A stretch of DNA of 44,232 nt. Source: Pseudomonas sp. Fl4BN1. GTDB taxonomy: Bacteria; Pseudomonadota; Gammaproteobacteria; Pseudomonadales; Pseudomonadaceae. The notes beneath the pieces were generated by a model, which made no database searches, was not told the origin of the DNA, and was given only the letters and a program-made list of their open reading frames with translations. Positions 25,262-33,918 of this stretch are shown here, in pieces. The DNA lies in contig NZ_JAAARM010000043.1 in the NCBI RefSeq assembly GCF_009908285.1, positions 1-44,232 on the forward strand. Direction: 5' to 3'. A program made the position numbers and the translations under genes. Each line of letters starts with the position of its first letter. The first letter of the stretch is position 1.

Positions 25262-25304
25262 CAAGAGTAGCGCTGGGGTTACTCACAATCCCTGTGTGCG
25301 TACC

Positions 25305-26006
25305 TGTGGATAAGGTGTTCGCGCCTTGCTCAAGCCCATGTGGAACAAGCCCTGCAGCCATCTGTACGAAATTTGAACAGCCTAAGCTGGCGATTTTTAT
25401 GGCTTTTTTTCCAGGGTAGAGAAATATCCGAAAGGACTTTTGCACAACACTTGCCCCCAAAGTCTGTTGGTGCTTCTGTGGATAAGATGTTCGCTTAGCG
25501 CTGCAGGCCTTGCAGATCGGGTGTTTCATAGGGTTGATCAAAAAACACTCAAACACCCTCTTTTCTGTCGATAATCCAGGTAAAGCCCCGACGATTCGTG
25601 GCTTTCAGGGGTTTTCCACAGTGCTTGCCGTTCTCGGCTGCAGTTGCCCCCAAAGTCTGTTGGCCGTTCTGTGGATAAGGTGTTCGCCTTCCGCTGGGCG
25701 CCTTTAAAGACGTGGCTTGCAGATGATTGTTCAAATATTGATCAAGTGCGGCGAAAACTGCTGTTTTCCTATAAGTCACGGATTTTCTTGGGGTTGTCCG
25801 ATGAAATATCCCTAAGCGTCGGGCACTTGCCCACAGTTGCTGTGGGTCAAGCTGTGGATAACATGTTTGCTGAAGGCTGCATCCCTTGTAATCCATAGCG
25901 TGTGCGGCAATAGATCAAATTTCATACAGTTCTAATGGCTTTCTTGACAGCGCCAAGTGGCCTGTCTTCACTGACTCCACAAGGACTTAGCAGTTACTTA
26001 TCCACA
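25305..26006. other. cluster of DnaA boxes with repeated flanks
   Basis: Five perfect DnaA boxes (TTATCCACA) lie in 702 bp: four on the minus strand (25305-25313, 25477-25485, 25670-25678, 25853-25861) and one on the plus strand (25998-26006). A relaxed box, TTTTCCACA, is at 25612-25620. Two minus-strand boxes are preceded, six bases away, by the identical 20-mer TTGCCCCCAAAGTCTGTTGG (25451-25470 and 25644-25663), and the first three are followed by GTGTTCGC or ATGTTCGC. Spacing is about 145-193 bp. The stretch is richer in A+T than its surroundings and has no credible gene. No dnaA, dnaN, gidA or parAB is near, so it is not the usual oriC. The rest of the gap, 26007-26277, shows only the leader of the next gene. 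Confidence 0.75.
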
Positions 26007-26277
26007 TCCGGATCAGGGGGCGCAGGCAATGGACTGTCGTGTATCGCAGGTTTCCCCGGCTTGGACTTCCCTTCCTAGACGCACCCGTCGTCGTACCACC
26101 AACCAGCGCGCACGCTCATAACCCTATCGGCGGATTGTTGGCTGCACCCTCACCATTGACTCCACCTCCTATGTTTCTGGCGCACAGGCTTGCCTGTTCG
26201 GCTGCCTGGCGCCTGATCGGCTTTACCCATTAGAGGCAACCCCAGAGTTGCCCCGCCTGCCTGAGAGGAACCCCGTC

Positions 26278-29200
26278 ATGACTCGGATCGCGACCCCCAT
26301 CAGCGAGATCCAGGAACACTACGACGTTATCGTTATTGGCTCGGGTTATGGCGGTGGTATCGCTGCCTCCCGCTTGTCCCGTGCCGGGCGGCGGGTGTGC
26401 CTGCTGGAACGGGGGCGGGAGATGCAGCCCGGCGAGTACCCCAACACCCTGGCGACTGCCACCGAGGAGTTGCAGGTGCATGACCCCGAGGGCCACATCG
26501 GCTCACGCACCGGGCTCTTCGACCTGCACGTCAATGCCCAGCAGAACGTAGTGGTCGGCTGCGGCCTGGGAGGCACCTCGCTGATCAATGCCAACGTCGC
26601 CCTGGAACCCGAACCCGGGGTGTTCGACGATCCGCGTTGGCCGCAAGCGGTACGTGAACACCGTGACACCCTGCTCAAGGAGGGTTATGCCCGGGCCCGG
26701 GAAATGCTCAAGCCCACGCCTTATCCCGATTCAGCGCCGACCTTGGCCAAGCTCCAGGCCCACCGCAAGTCTGCGGAGTTTCTCCAGCAGGGCGCGCACT
26801 TCTACAAGCCACCGATCAACGTGAACTTCGCCAAACTGGCGAACAACCTCAACCATGTCGGGGTCGAGCAACTGCCCTGCAACCAATGCGGTGACTGCGT
26901 CTCGGGTTGTAACAACAAGGCCAAGAACACCACCCTGATGAACTACCTGCCGGACGCCAGCAATCATGGGGCAGAAATTTTCTGCCAGGCCGAGGTGCGT
27001 TACCTGGAGCGCGACGGCGACGGCTGGATCGTGCACTTCCAGTACCTGGACAGCGGCCGCGAAAAGTTCTCGGCGCCGACCCTGTTCGTCAAGGCCGATA
27101 TCGTCGTGTTGTCCGCCGGCACCCTGGGCTCTACCGAAATCCTCCTGCGTTCCCGGGCCAAGGGCCTGGCCACTTCGGCGCAGTTGGGCGAGCACATGAG
27201 TGGCAATGGCGACATCCTCGGCTTTGGCCACAACTGTGAGCAGACCATCAACGGCATTGGCTTTGGCACTCACTCGGCCAGCGAGTTGGAGCCTGTGGGG
27301 CCGTGTATCACCTCGATTATCGACATGCGCACCGAAGGCGACTGGCGCAGTCGCATGGTCATCGAGGAAGGCTCGATTCCCGGTGCACTGGGGCGGGCCA
27401 TGGTACCGAGCATGGCGTTGTTCGCCGGCACCCTGGGCAAGGCCACTGACGATAGCTTCGGCGCCAAGCTGGGGTACAAGGAGCGCGAGGCCGAAAGCTT
27501 TCTGCGCGGGCCGTATCACGGCGCGCTGCACAACATGCAGACCTACCTGATCATGAGTCATGACAATGGCCGCGGGCGCATGGTGCTCGACGCTCAGGAT
27601 CAACTGCGCATCGACTGGCCGGGCGTCGGCGAACAGCCCAACGTGATCCTCGGCAACGAGCGCCTGTACCAGAGCACCAAGGCCCTGGGCGGAATCTGGG
27701 TGGAGAACCCGATCTGGACCCAACTGCTCAAGCACAGCATTGTCTCGGTGCATCCGCTGGGCGGCTGCGTGATGGGCGAGGACGCTGGACAGGGCGTGGT
27801 CAATCACAAGGGACAGGTGTTCAGCGCCAGCAGCGGCAGCGAGGTTTATCCCGGGTTGTACGTGGCCGACGGCGCAGTGATTCCTACCTCGCTGGCGGTC
27901 AACCCGCTGCTGACCATTTCCGCGGTCAGCGAGCGCAACATGCGCCTGCTGGCAGAGGATCGCGGCTGGCAGATCGACTATCGACTGCCATCGGCCCCCA
28001 GCAAGGCGGTGCCGGCGCCGACCCTGGGCGTGCAGTTCACTGAAACCATGAAGGGCTATTTCTCCAGCGCCTTCACTCAGCCCCAGGGCACCGACCTCAA
28101 TCTGTACCAGGAAGCGGCCAAGCGTGGCGAAACGGAAAACTCGCCGATCGAATTCACCCTGACCATCACCGCCGATGACCTCAACCGCATGATCAAGGAG
28201 CCGGAGCACGCCGCGACCCTGGTGGGCACCCTCAACGCTCCGGGATTATCGGCGCAGCCGTTGGTGGCCAGCCATGGTGTGTTCAATCTGTTCGAGGAGT
28301 ATCAGCAGCAGGTTGGCGTGCGCCACATGAACTACGACATGCGCCTGACTGCCGAAGACGGCAACGACTATTACTTCAGCGCCTTCAAGACCGTGCCCGA
28401 AGACCACGGCGTGCTGAACATCTGGCCCGACACCAGCACCCTCTACGTGACCCTTTACCGGGGGACGGACAAGAACGGTCCCGTGTTGGGGTCCGGGGTG
28501 ATGCACATCCTGCCGGCGGACTTCGCCAAGCAGATGACCACCATGAAAGTGCTCAATGCACGCAACGAGCGTGAGCGCATCGAAGGCCTGGCGCGCTTCG
28601 GCAAGTTCTTCGCCGGGATCCTCTGGGAGAGCTACGGCGGGGTGTTCGCCGGGGACATCTACTTCAACCCCGACGCGCCACCGCGGATCAGGCGGCCCCT
28701 GGATGCGCCGGTGCCGACCGTGCATTTCTTCGAAACCGAAGACCAGGTGCAACTGCGCCTGACCCGCTACCAAGCCGGCAGCAAAGGCCCGGTGATGCTG
28801 GTCCATGGTTTGGGCGTGGGGTCCAACATCTTTTCCACCGATACCATCCAGAGCAACCTGCTGGAGTACCTGTGCAAGCACTACTATGACGTCTGGCTCC
28901 TGGATTTCCGGGTCAGCATCCTGCTGCCGGCGAGCAAGCAGGAGTGCAATGGCGACCAGATTGCCGCCTATGACTTCAAGGCCGCCATCAGCCAGGTCAA
29001 GCAAGCCACTGGGGCGCGGGATGTGCAATGCGTGGTGCATTGCTATGGCGCCACCACCTTCTTCATGTCGCTGCTGGCGGGCCTGCAGGACGTGCGTTCG
29101 GTAGTCTGCTCGCAGATCGCCGCCGACACCGTGGTCGCCACTGCAACCGGGATCAAGGCCGGGTTGCATCTGCCCGGCGTGCTCGATGCCATTGGCATCA

Positions 29201-29730
29201 AGTCGTTGACGGCCTATGCCGACAGTAAGGAGAGCTGGTTCAACAAGCTCTACGACAAGGCCCTCAATGGTTACGCGCGGATCGAGGCCCAGGGTTACTG
29301 CACCAACCCAGTGTGTCACCGCGTGACCTTCATGTACGCCTCGCTGTACCGCCACGACACCCTCAACCAGACCCTGCACGACAACCTGCACGAGCTGTTC
29401 GGCGAGTCGAACATCCAGACCCTGGAGCACCTGGCACTGATCTGCCGCAAGGGCCACCTGGTGGATTTCAAGGGGCGCGACGTCTACATGCCGCATTTCG
29501 ACCGGCTGAAGTTGCCGATCTGCTTTATCAGCGGCGCCGACAACCAGTGCTACTTGCCGCAAAGCACCCAGAAGACCTATGAGCGCCTGTGCCAGCTGCA
29601 TGGCCCGGAACTGTTCAGCCGCCATGTGGTGCCGGGTTATGGGCATATCGACTGCATCTTCGGCAAGGACGCGGTGGTCGACGTGTACCCGCTGATCCTC
29701 GCGCACCTGGAGAAGACCGCCCAGGGCTGA
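26278..29730 (+). CDS. GMC oxidoreductase fused to an alpha/beta hydrolase
   Basis: A 1150-residue fusion. Residues 1-565 are a GMC flavoprotein of the cholesterol-oxidase-like branch: FAD motif VIVIGSGYGGG (17-27) and the active-site segment HPLGGCVMG (H492). Residues about 565-830 form a middle domain with no clear family. Residues about 835-1150 form an alpha/beta hydrolase with VHCYGATT, D1088 and H1123. The nucleophile is C922, not Ser. A CNQCGDCVSGC motif (C201, C204, C207, C211) has iron-sulfur spacing. No signal peptide is seen. The ATG at 26278 has a GAGAGG ribosome site; a TTG at 26248 is less likely. It heads a unit with the cytochrome and phosphoesterase genes. A substrate that is both oxidised and hydrolysed, such as a sterol or lipid ester, is inferred. 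Confidence 0.85.
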   Translation: MTRIATPISEIQEHYDVIVIGSGYGGGIAASRLSRAGRRVCLLERGREMQPGEYPNTLATATEELQVHDPEGHIGSRTGLFDLHVNAQQNVVVGCGLGGTSLINANVALEPEPGVFDDPRWPQAVREHRDTLLKEGYARAREMLKPTPYPDSAPTLAKLQAHRKSAEFLQQGAHFYKPPINVNFAKLANNLNHVGVEQLPCNQCGDCVSGCNNKAKNTTLMNYLPDASNHGAEIFCQAEVRYLERDGDGWIVHFQYLDSGREKFSAPTLFVKADIVVLSAGTLGSTEILLRSRAKGLATSAQLGEHMSGNGDILGFGHNCEQTINGIGFGTHSASELEPVGPCITSIIDMRTEGDWRSRMVIEEGSIPGALGRAMVPSMALFAGTLGKATDDSFGAKLGYKEREAESFLRGPYHGALHNMQTYLIMSHDNGRGRMVLDAQDQLRIDWPGVGEQPNVILGNERLYQSTKALGGIWVENPIWTQLLKHSIVSVHPLGGCVMGEDAGQGVVNHKGQVFSASSGSEVYPGLYVADGAVIPTSLAVNPLLTISAVSERNMRLLAEDRGWQIDYRLPSAPSKAVPAPTLGVQFTETMKGYFSSAFTQPQGTDLNLYQEAAKRGETENSPIEFTLTITADDLNRMIKEPEHAATLVGTLNAPGLSAQPLVASHGVFNLFEEYQQQVGVRHMNYDMRLTAEDGNDYYFSAFKTVPEDHGVLNIWPDTSTLYVTLYRGTDKNGPVLGSGVMHILPADFAKQMTTMKVLNARNERERIEGLARFGKFFAGILWESYGGVFAGDIYFNPDAPPRIRRPLDAPVPTVHFFETEDQVQLRLTRYQAGSKGPVMLVHGLGVGSNIFSTDTIQSNLLEYLCKHYYDVWLLDFRVSILLPASKQECNGDQIAAYDFKAAISQVKQATGARDVQCVVHCYGATTFFMSLLAGLQDVRSVVCSQIAADTVVATATGIKAGLHLPGVLDAIGIKSLTAYADSKESWFNKLYDKALNGYARIEAQGYCTNPVCHRVTFMYASLYRHDTLNQTLHDNLHELFGESNIQTLEHLALICRKGHLVDFKGRDVYMPHFDRLKLPICFISGADNQCYLPQSTQKTYERLCQLHGPELFSRHVVPGYGHIDCIFGKDAVVDVYPLILAHLEKTAQG

Positions 29731-29782
29731 CGGCTGCTGGAGCGAACGTCGCGGCGCACAGGGATGCTTAGGGAAGGCTGAC

Positions 29783-31651
29783 ATGAATACTTATATTCGT
29801 TGGTTCCAACGCTTTATCTGGCTGGGCATTGCCATGAACATGGTGTTTGCCCTGCCAGCGTTGTTTGCCCCGGCACTGCTGACCGCGGTGGTCGGCCTGC
29901 CACCGGTGCTTTCCAATCCCTGGCTGGAAAACGCCGGGATGTTGCTGGTGGGCATCAGCCTGTTCTACATGCCTTCGGGGTTCAACGCGCCGCGATTCGT
30001 GGTGCATTCCTGGCTGTGCGTGTTGTCCCGGTTGATCGCCGTGGCGTTCTGGATCTACCTGATCGACACCAGCAATCAATCCCAGGTGTTTGTGCCCATG
30101 CTGATGGGCGACCTGAGCATGTTGCTGATCCTGGGCATCCTGCTGTACCTGGGTTGCGATCCGGCCAATCGGCCCTGGGCCTTGCTCAGTGCCGGCCTGC
30201 ACGCCTGGTGCGAGTGCTGGGCGGCGTGTTGGCGCCGGCACAGCTTTCGCGTGGGGGCGCTGCTGGTCCTCCTGGTGCTGGGCTTTGTCGGATACGAGAC
30301 CTGGGTCAACATGCTCCGTGAAGTGCCGCAGCCGGTGGAAGCTTCCGATGAGGATCACTTCAAGTACGCGGCCATCGGCCTTGGCATCGAGGCGCGCATC
30401 CCTTACTACCTGTTCGCCGTGTTGCCGCAGATGTGCCCGGAAAAACTCCCCCGTCCCGGCGGCTATGAGGTCTTTGGCTTTCTCTACGAGAATGGCAGGG
30501 ACCTGCCCGTGGGCATGGCCAAGCGGCAATTGGGCTATCCCACCGTGGAGCCCAACTGCGCCCTGTGCCACACCGGTGCCTACCGAGCCAGTGCCAATGA
30601 CGTGTCGCAGATCGTGCCCACCGCGCCGGCCAATCTCATGCAACTCCAGGCGTTCCAGTGGTTCGCCTACGATTGCGCCAGCGATCCGAAATTCACCGTG
30701 GATGCGGTGATGAATGCGATCAACGCCAAGTTCCAGCTGGGCTTTATCGAGCGCCTGTACAACCGTTACCTGATCATCCCCATGGCCAAGAGCGCATTGC
30801 TCAAGCAGAAGCAGGACTATGCCTGGCAGAAGCTGCGGCCGCAGCAGGGGCCGGGGCGCACCGACACCTTCAACCCGACCAAGATGGTGGTGTTCGGTTT
30901 CCCCGACGACTCCACCATTGGCACCGTGGACTTGCCGCAGATCTGGAACCAGAAGCCCAGGGAGTCGATGTACCTGCACTGGGATGGCAACAACAACCAG
31001 ATCCGCGAGCGTAACTACGCGGCGGCGATGGCGGTGGGGGCGACACCGGAGTCGGTGCTGCCGCAGAGTTTCAACCGGGTCACCCAATGGTTGCTGGGGC
31101 ACCAGCCGCCGGCCTGGCCGTTCCCCATCGATCAGGCCAAGGCTGCACAAGGCAAGCCGCTGTGGGAGGCCAATTGCGCCGGTTGCCATGATTTCGGCAA
31201 GGCCGACACCGGTCAGGTCACCACCCATATCCAGGAACTGGGCACTGACTCCCATCGCCTGGATTCCTTCACCACCGGGCTGGTACAGGCTTTCCACGGC
31301 TTCAAGAAACCGCCGTTCGACTTCAGCGCCTATCGCAAGACCCAGAGCTACAGCAATACCCCCACCGACGGTGTCTGGCTGCGGGCCCCTTACCTGCACA
31401 ACGGCTCGGTACCGAGCCTCTGGGACTTGTTGCAGGTACCGGAACTGCGACCCCAGGTGTTCTTCACCGGCTCGGACGTCTATGACCCGCAAAAGGTCGG
31501 CTTCATCACCAGCGGTCCGACGCTGCAGGGGCCGGGCTACTTCAGGTACGACACCCACCTGGAAGGCAACAGCAACAGCGGCCATCGGTATGGCACGCAA
31601 CTGTCCGACCAGCAGAAATGGCAGTTGATCGAATACATGAAAACCCTGTGA
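29783..31651 (+). CDS. membrane-anchored di-heme cytochrome c
   Basis: A 622-residue protein. The first 145 residues hold about four membrane helices, and a fifth follows at about 155-172 (VGALLVLLVLGFVGYETW). A large, presumably periplasmic domain then carries two heme c sites, C259-ALC-H263 and C465-AGC-H469. The segment VWLRAPYLHNGSVPSLWDLL near residue 535 is typical of the di-heme peroxidase/MauG/RoxA-like superfamily. It lies 52 nt after the GMC-hydrolase gene with a GGAAGG ribosome site. It could accept electrons from the flavoprotein or act as a dioxygenase/peroxidase on the same substrate. The fusion of a membrane domain to this cytochrome type is not one I recognise as characterised. 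Confidence 0.8.
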   Translation: MNTYIRWFQRFIWLGIAMNMVFALPALFAPALLTAVVGLPPVLSNPWLENAGMLLVGISLFYMPSGFNAPRFVVHSWLCVLSRLIAVAFWIYLIDTSNQSQVFVPMLMGDLSMLLILGILLYLGCDPANRPWALLSAGLHAWCECWAACWRRHSFRVGALLVLLVLGFVGYETWVNMLREVPQPVEASDEDHFKYAAIGLGIEARIPYYLFAVLPQMCPEKLPRPGGYEVFGFLYENGRDLPVGMAKRQLGYPTVEPNCALCHTGAYRASANDVSQIVPTAPANLMQLQAFQWFAYDCASDPKFTVDAVMNAINAKFQLGFIERLYNRYLIIPMAKSALLKQKQDYAWQKLRPQQGPGRTDTFNPTKMVVFGFPDDSTIGTVDLPQIWNQKPRESMYLHWDGNNNQIRERNYAAAMAVGATPESVLPQSFNRVTQWLLGHQPPAWPFPIDQAKAAQGKPLWEANCAGCHDFGKADTGQVTTHIQELGTDSHRLDSFTTGLVQAFHGFKKPPFDFSAYRKTQSYSNTPTDGVWLRAPYLHNGSVPSLWDLLQVPELRPQVFFTGSDVYDPQKVGFITSGPTLQGPGYFRYDTHLEGNSNSGHRYGTQLSDQQKWQLIEYMKTL

Positions 31652-31698
31652 CGCCCGTGGGACGTCAGCGCCAATGGACCATCAAGAGGGATGCCAAT

Positions 31699-32952
31699 AT
31701 GTCATTAGTAAGCGATGTGGAGCACGAGTTCGACCAGGTCAAGGCCCGGGTCGACGGCCTGTTCGCCAGGCTTGACCTGGCCTGGAAAAAGCTCCGCAAC
31801 CAGCTCCAGCCCAAAGAGCTGGAGGCCATTGTCAGTCTGCTGCAACGGGCCCACGACCAGGCGCAATACGCGATCATCCATGGCGACCTGCCCCCCGGCC
31901 AGCCCCCGGTACCCTGGGAACTGGCCCACGGTCTGTCGGTGCTGCACCTGGGCAACGCCTCACCGTTGCCGCAGAGCGTGGCCGAGTTGCAGACCCAGGT
32001 GATGAAGGACGGCACCCTGCTGGGCTGTCGCCAATGGGAGTTGCTGGACCTGCGCTGGAGCGAAGCCCTGCTCAAGTGGATCGAGAACCTGCGCGATCAC
32101 GCCCCGTTCGGCAGCACTCCGGCGCTGATCGAGATGGCTGACGACGTGCTGCTGGACATGGCCGGGGACTGGGGCACCGGGTACTTCGATAGCCAATCGG
32201 CGGCGCAGCGGGTGGCGAACCTGATCACCCAGGACCGGCCGGACTTCACCATCCACCTGGGAGATGTGTATTACGCCGGGACCGGCACCGAGGAAAAAGC
32301 CGACCTCACGGGCTGGCCCCAGGGCACCCAGGGCTCATTCAGCCTCAACTCCAATCACGAAATGTACAGCGGCGCCCATGGCTACTTCGCCGAGATCGCA
32401 GAGTTGTTTCCCAAGCAGCAAGGCACGAGCTATTTCGCCCTGTTCAATAGCCACTGGCTGATCATCGGCCTGGACAGCGCCTATGCCTCTGATGCGATGA
32501 ACCTCTACATGGATGGCAACCTGGGCCCGGCGCAGCAGCAATGGCTCAAGGACCTGGTCGCCAGCAAGGGGCAGGGGCGCAAGATCATGCTGCTCAGTCA
32601 TCATCAGGGGCTGGATATCAGCGGGCAGCAGCAGACGGTGCTGTACGGGCAAGTATTGGCGGCCCTGGGGCGTGCACCGGATTACTGGTATTGGGGGCAC
32701 CTGCACAATGCCATCTGCTATGCGCCCATCGGCGGCATGTACGGGCGCTGCATCGGCCATGGGGCGATTCCCTACGGCCCCACTCGCGAATTGCAAGGCA
32801 ACCCCCTGGTGCAATGGTCGGAAGTGCTGTCGGCGGATGACCCGAACTACCCCCTGCGGGTGCGCAATGGCTACTTGAAGGCGAAGCTGCAGGGCGCAAC
32901 GATCACCGAAACGTTTGTTGGCGAGAACGGAGTGGTGAGTTGGACGCGTTGA
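31699..32952 (+). CDS. calcineurin-like metallophosphoesterase
   Basis: A 417-residue phosphoesterase with the complete metal-site series: GD157WGTG, GD189VYYAG, SN219HE, SHH302QG and GH334LH336N. The first 150 residues are a helical N-terminal region with no known family, including a possible coiled coil (residues 10-40). No signal peptide is seen, so it is probably cytoplasmic. The start at 31699 (MSLVSDVEHEFDQV) is chosen over a longer reading that overlaps the cytochrome gene. It lies 47 nt after the cytochrome stop and is the last gene of the unit. The substrate (phospho-mono- or diester) is unknown. Confidence 0.85.
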   Translation: MSLVSDVEHEFDQVKARVDGLFARLDLAWKKLRNQLQPKELEAIVSLLQRAHDQAQYAIIHGDLPPGQPPVPWELAHGLSVLHLGNASPLPQSVAELQTQVMKDGTLLGCRQWELLDLRWSEALLKWIENLRDHAPFGSTPALIEMADDVLLDMAGDWGTGYFDSQSAAQRVANLITQDRPDFTIHLGDVYYAGTGTEEKADLTGWPQGTQGSFSLNSNHEMYSGAHGYFAEIAELFPKQQGTSYFALFNSHWLIIGLDSAYASDAMNLYMDGNLGPAQQQWLKDLVASKGQGRKIMLLSHHQGLDISGQQQTVLYGQVLAALGRAPDYWYWGHLHNAICYAPIGGMYGRCIGHGAIPYGPTRELQGNPLVQWSEVLSADDPNYPLRVRNGYLKAKLQGATITETFVGENGVVSWTR

Positions 32953-33015
32953 TCGGACTGGCGAGAACCGCGTCCAGCCTGCTGCAACAGCCATGATCCA
33001 GGGGCCATCAACCGC

Positions 33016-33918
33016 TCAGGGGAGGGCTCGAGGGCTGGAGAAGGACTGGCAACAGTTCCAGAAACGTTCGAGAGCGGGTGAGACGAACTTGTCGCGATGA
33101 CGCAGAAGATAAAAGTGCCGCGTCAACCGGGGCAAGTCACTGCTGAGGGCGATCAGCGAGCCGGAGCCCAGTTGCTCTTCGACCACCCAACGTGACAGGC
33201 AGCTGATTCCCAGGCCTGCGGCCACGCTGTGCTTGATCGCCTCGGAGCCGCCCATCACCAGGGTGTCCGGCAAATAGTGCAGATGCGGCAGCAGTAGGTG
33301 GTTGACCTCCTCACGCGTGCCGGAGCCGTCTTCGCGCAGCAACCAGCGAGTCTGGCGCAGTGCTTCGAGTGACACTCGGCCTTGGCTGGCCAATGGATGG
33401 AGGGGGGCCGCCACCAGGACCAGGTCATCCTCAAGCCAGGGCTCCACCAGCAGGTGGGATGCACGGCACGGTCCTTCGATCAGGCCTGCGTCGGCCTCGA
33501 ATCCCTGGACCTGCTCGATCGCCGTGCTGGTGTTGGCAATGGTGATATTGACCTGAGTGTTCGGATTGGCCTGCTGGAATGAGGCCAGCAGCCGCGGCAG
33601 TACGTAGTTGCCAATGGTACTGCTGGCCGCCACTGCAAGATGGGCCGGCATGCTGGCAGCGCTGCCGAACTGCTGTTGCAACTGATGCACGTCATCCAAC
33701 AAGCGCAGCGCCTGCGGCAGCAGGGCCCGGCCTACTTCGTTGAGGTGCAGGCGCTTGCCTACTCGTTCGAATAGCCGGCTGCCAAGTTGCGCTTCCAGCT
33801 CGTTGACGGCGGCGCTGGTAGCGGACTGCGACAGTGAGATGGACTCTGCCGCGGTGGTCGTGCTGCCGGTACGGGCGACCGCACAGAATATCTGTAGCTG
33901 ACGGAAGCTGATGGCCAT
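33016..33918 (-). CDS. YeiE-like LysR regulator
   Basis: A 300-residue LysR regulator. The N-terminus (FRQLQIFCAVARTGSTTTAA, QSATSAAVNELEAQLG, RLFERVGKRLHLNE) resembles E. coli YeiE, a sulfite-responsive activator. It is divergent from a SorA-like sulfite dehydrogenase gene across a 342-nt gap, which supports sulfite or a sulfonate-derived signal. The effector domain is complete (about 90-295). The ATG at 33918 is the only sensible start. Control of the divergent genes is inferred from position. Confidence 0.82.
   Translation of the reverse strand: MAISFRQLQIFCAVARTGSTTTAAESISLSQSATSAAVNELEAQLGSRLFERVGKRLHLNEVGRALLPQALRLLDDVHQLQQQFGSAASMPAHLAVAASSTIGNYVLPRLLASFQQANPNTQVNITIANTSTAIEQVQGFEADAGLIEGPCRASHLLVEPWLEDDLVLVAAPLHPLASQGRVSLEALRQTRWLLREDGSGTREEVNHLLLPHLHYLPDTLVMGGSEAIKHSVAAGLGISCLSRWVVEEQLGSGSLIALSSDLPRLTRHFYLLRHRDKFVSPALERFWNCCQSFSSPRALP

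Noticed and set aside
24938..25556. Open frames running through the REPIN array and beyond
   Set aside because: They repeat the translated REP sequence (GKPAPT and similar) and stop at repeat boundaries, so they are by-products of the repeats.
25305..26006. The DnaA-box cluster as the chromosomal oriC
   Set aside because: Neither rpmH-dnaA-dnaN nor gidA/parAB genes are nearby, and in pseudomonads oriC lies beside dnaA. A secondary or titrating site fits better.
26039..26233. A 64-codon frame before the GMC gene
   Set aside because: It starts at GTG, has a Pro/Ala-rich sequence with no recognisable domain, and lies in what looks like the 5' leader.
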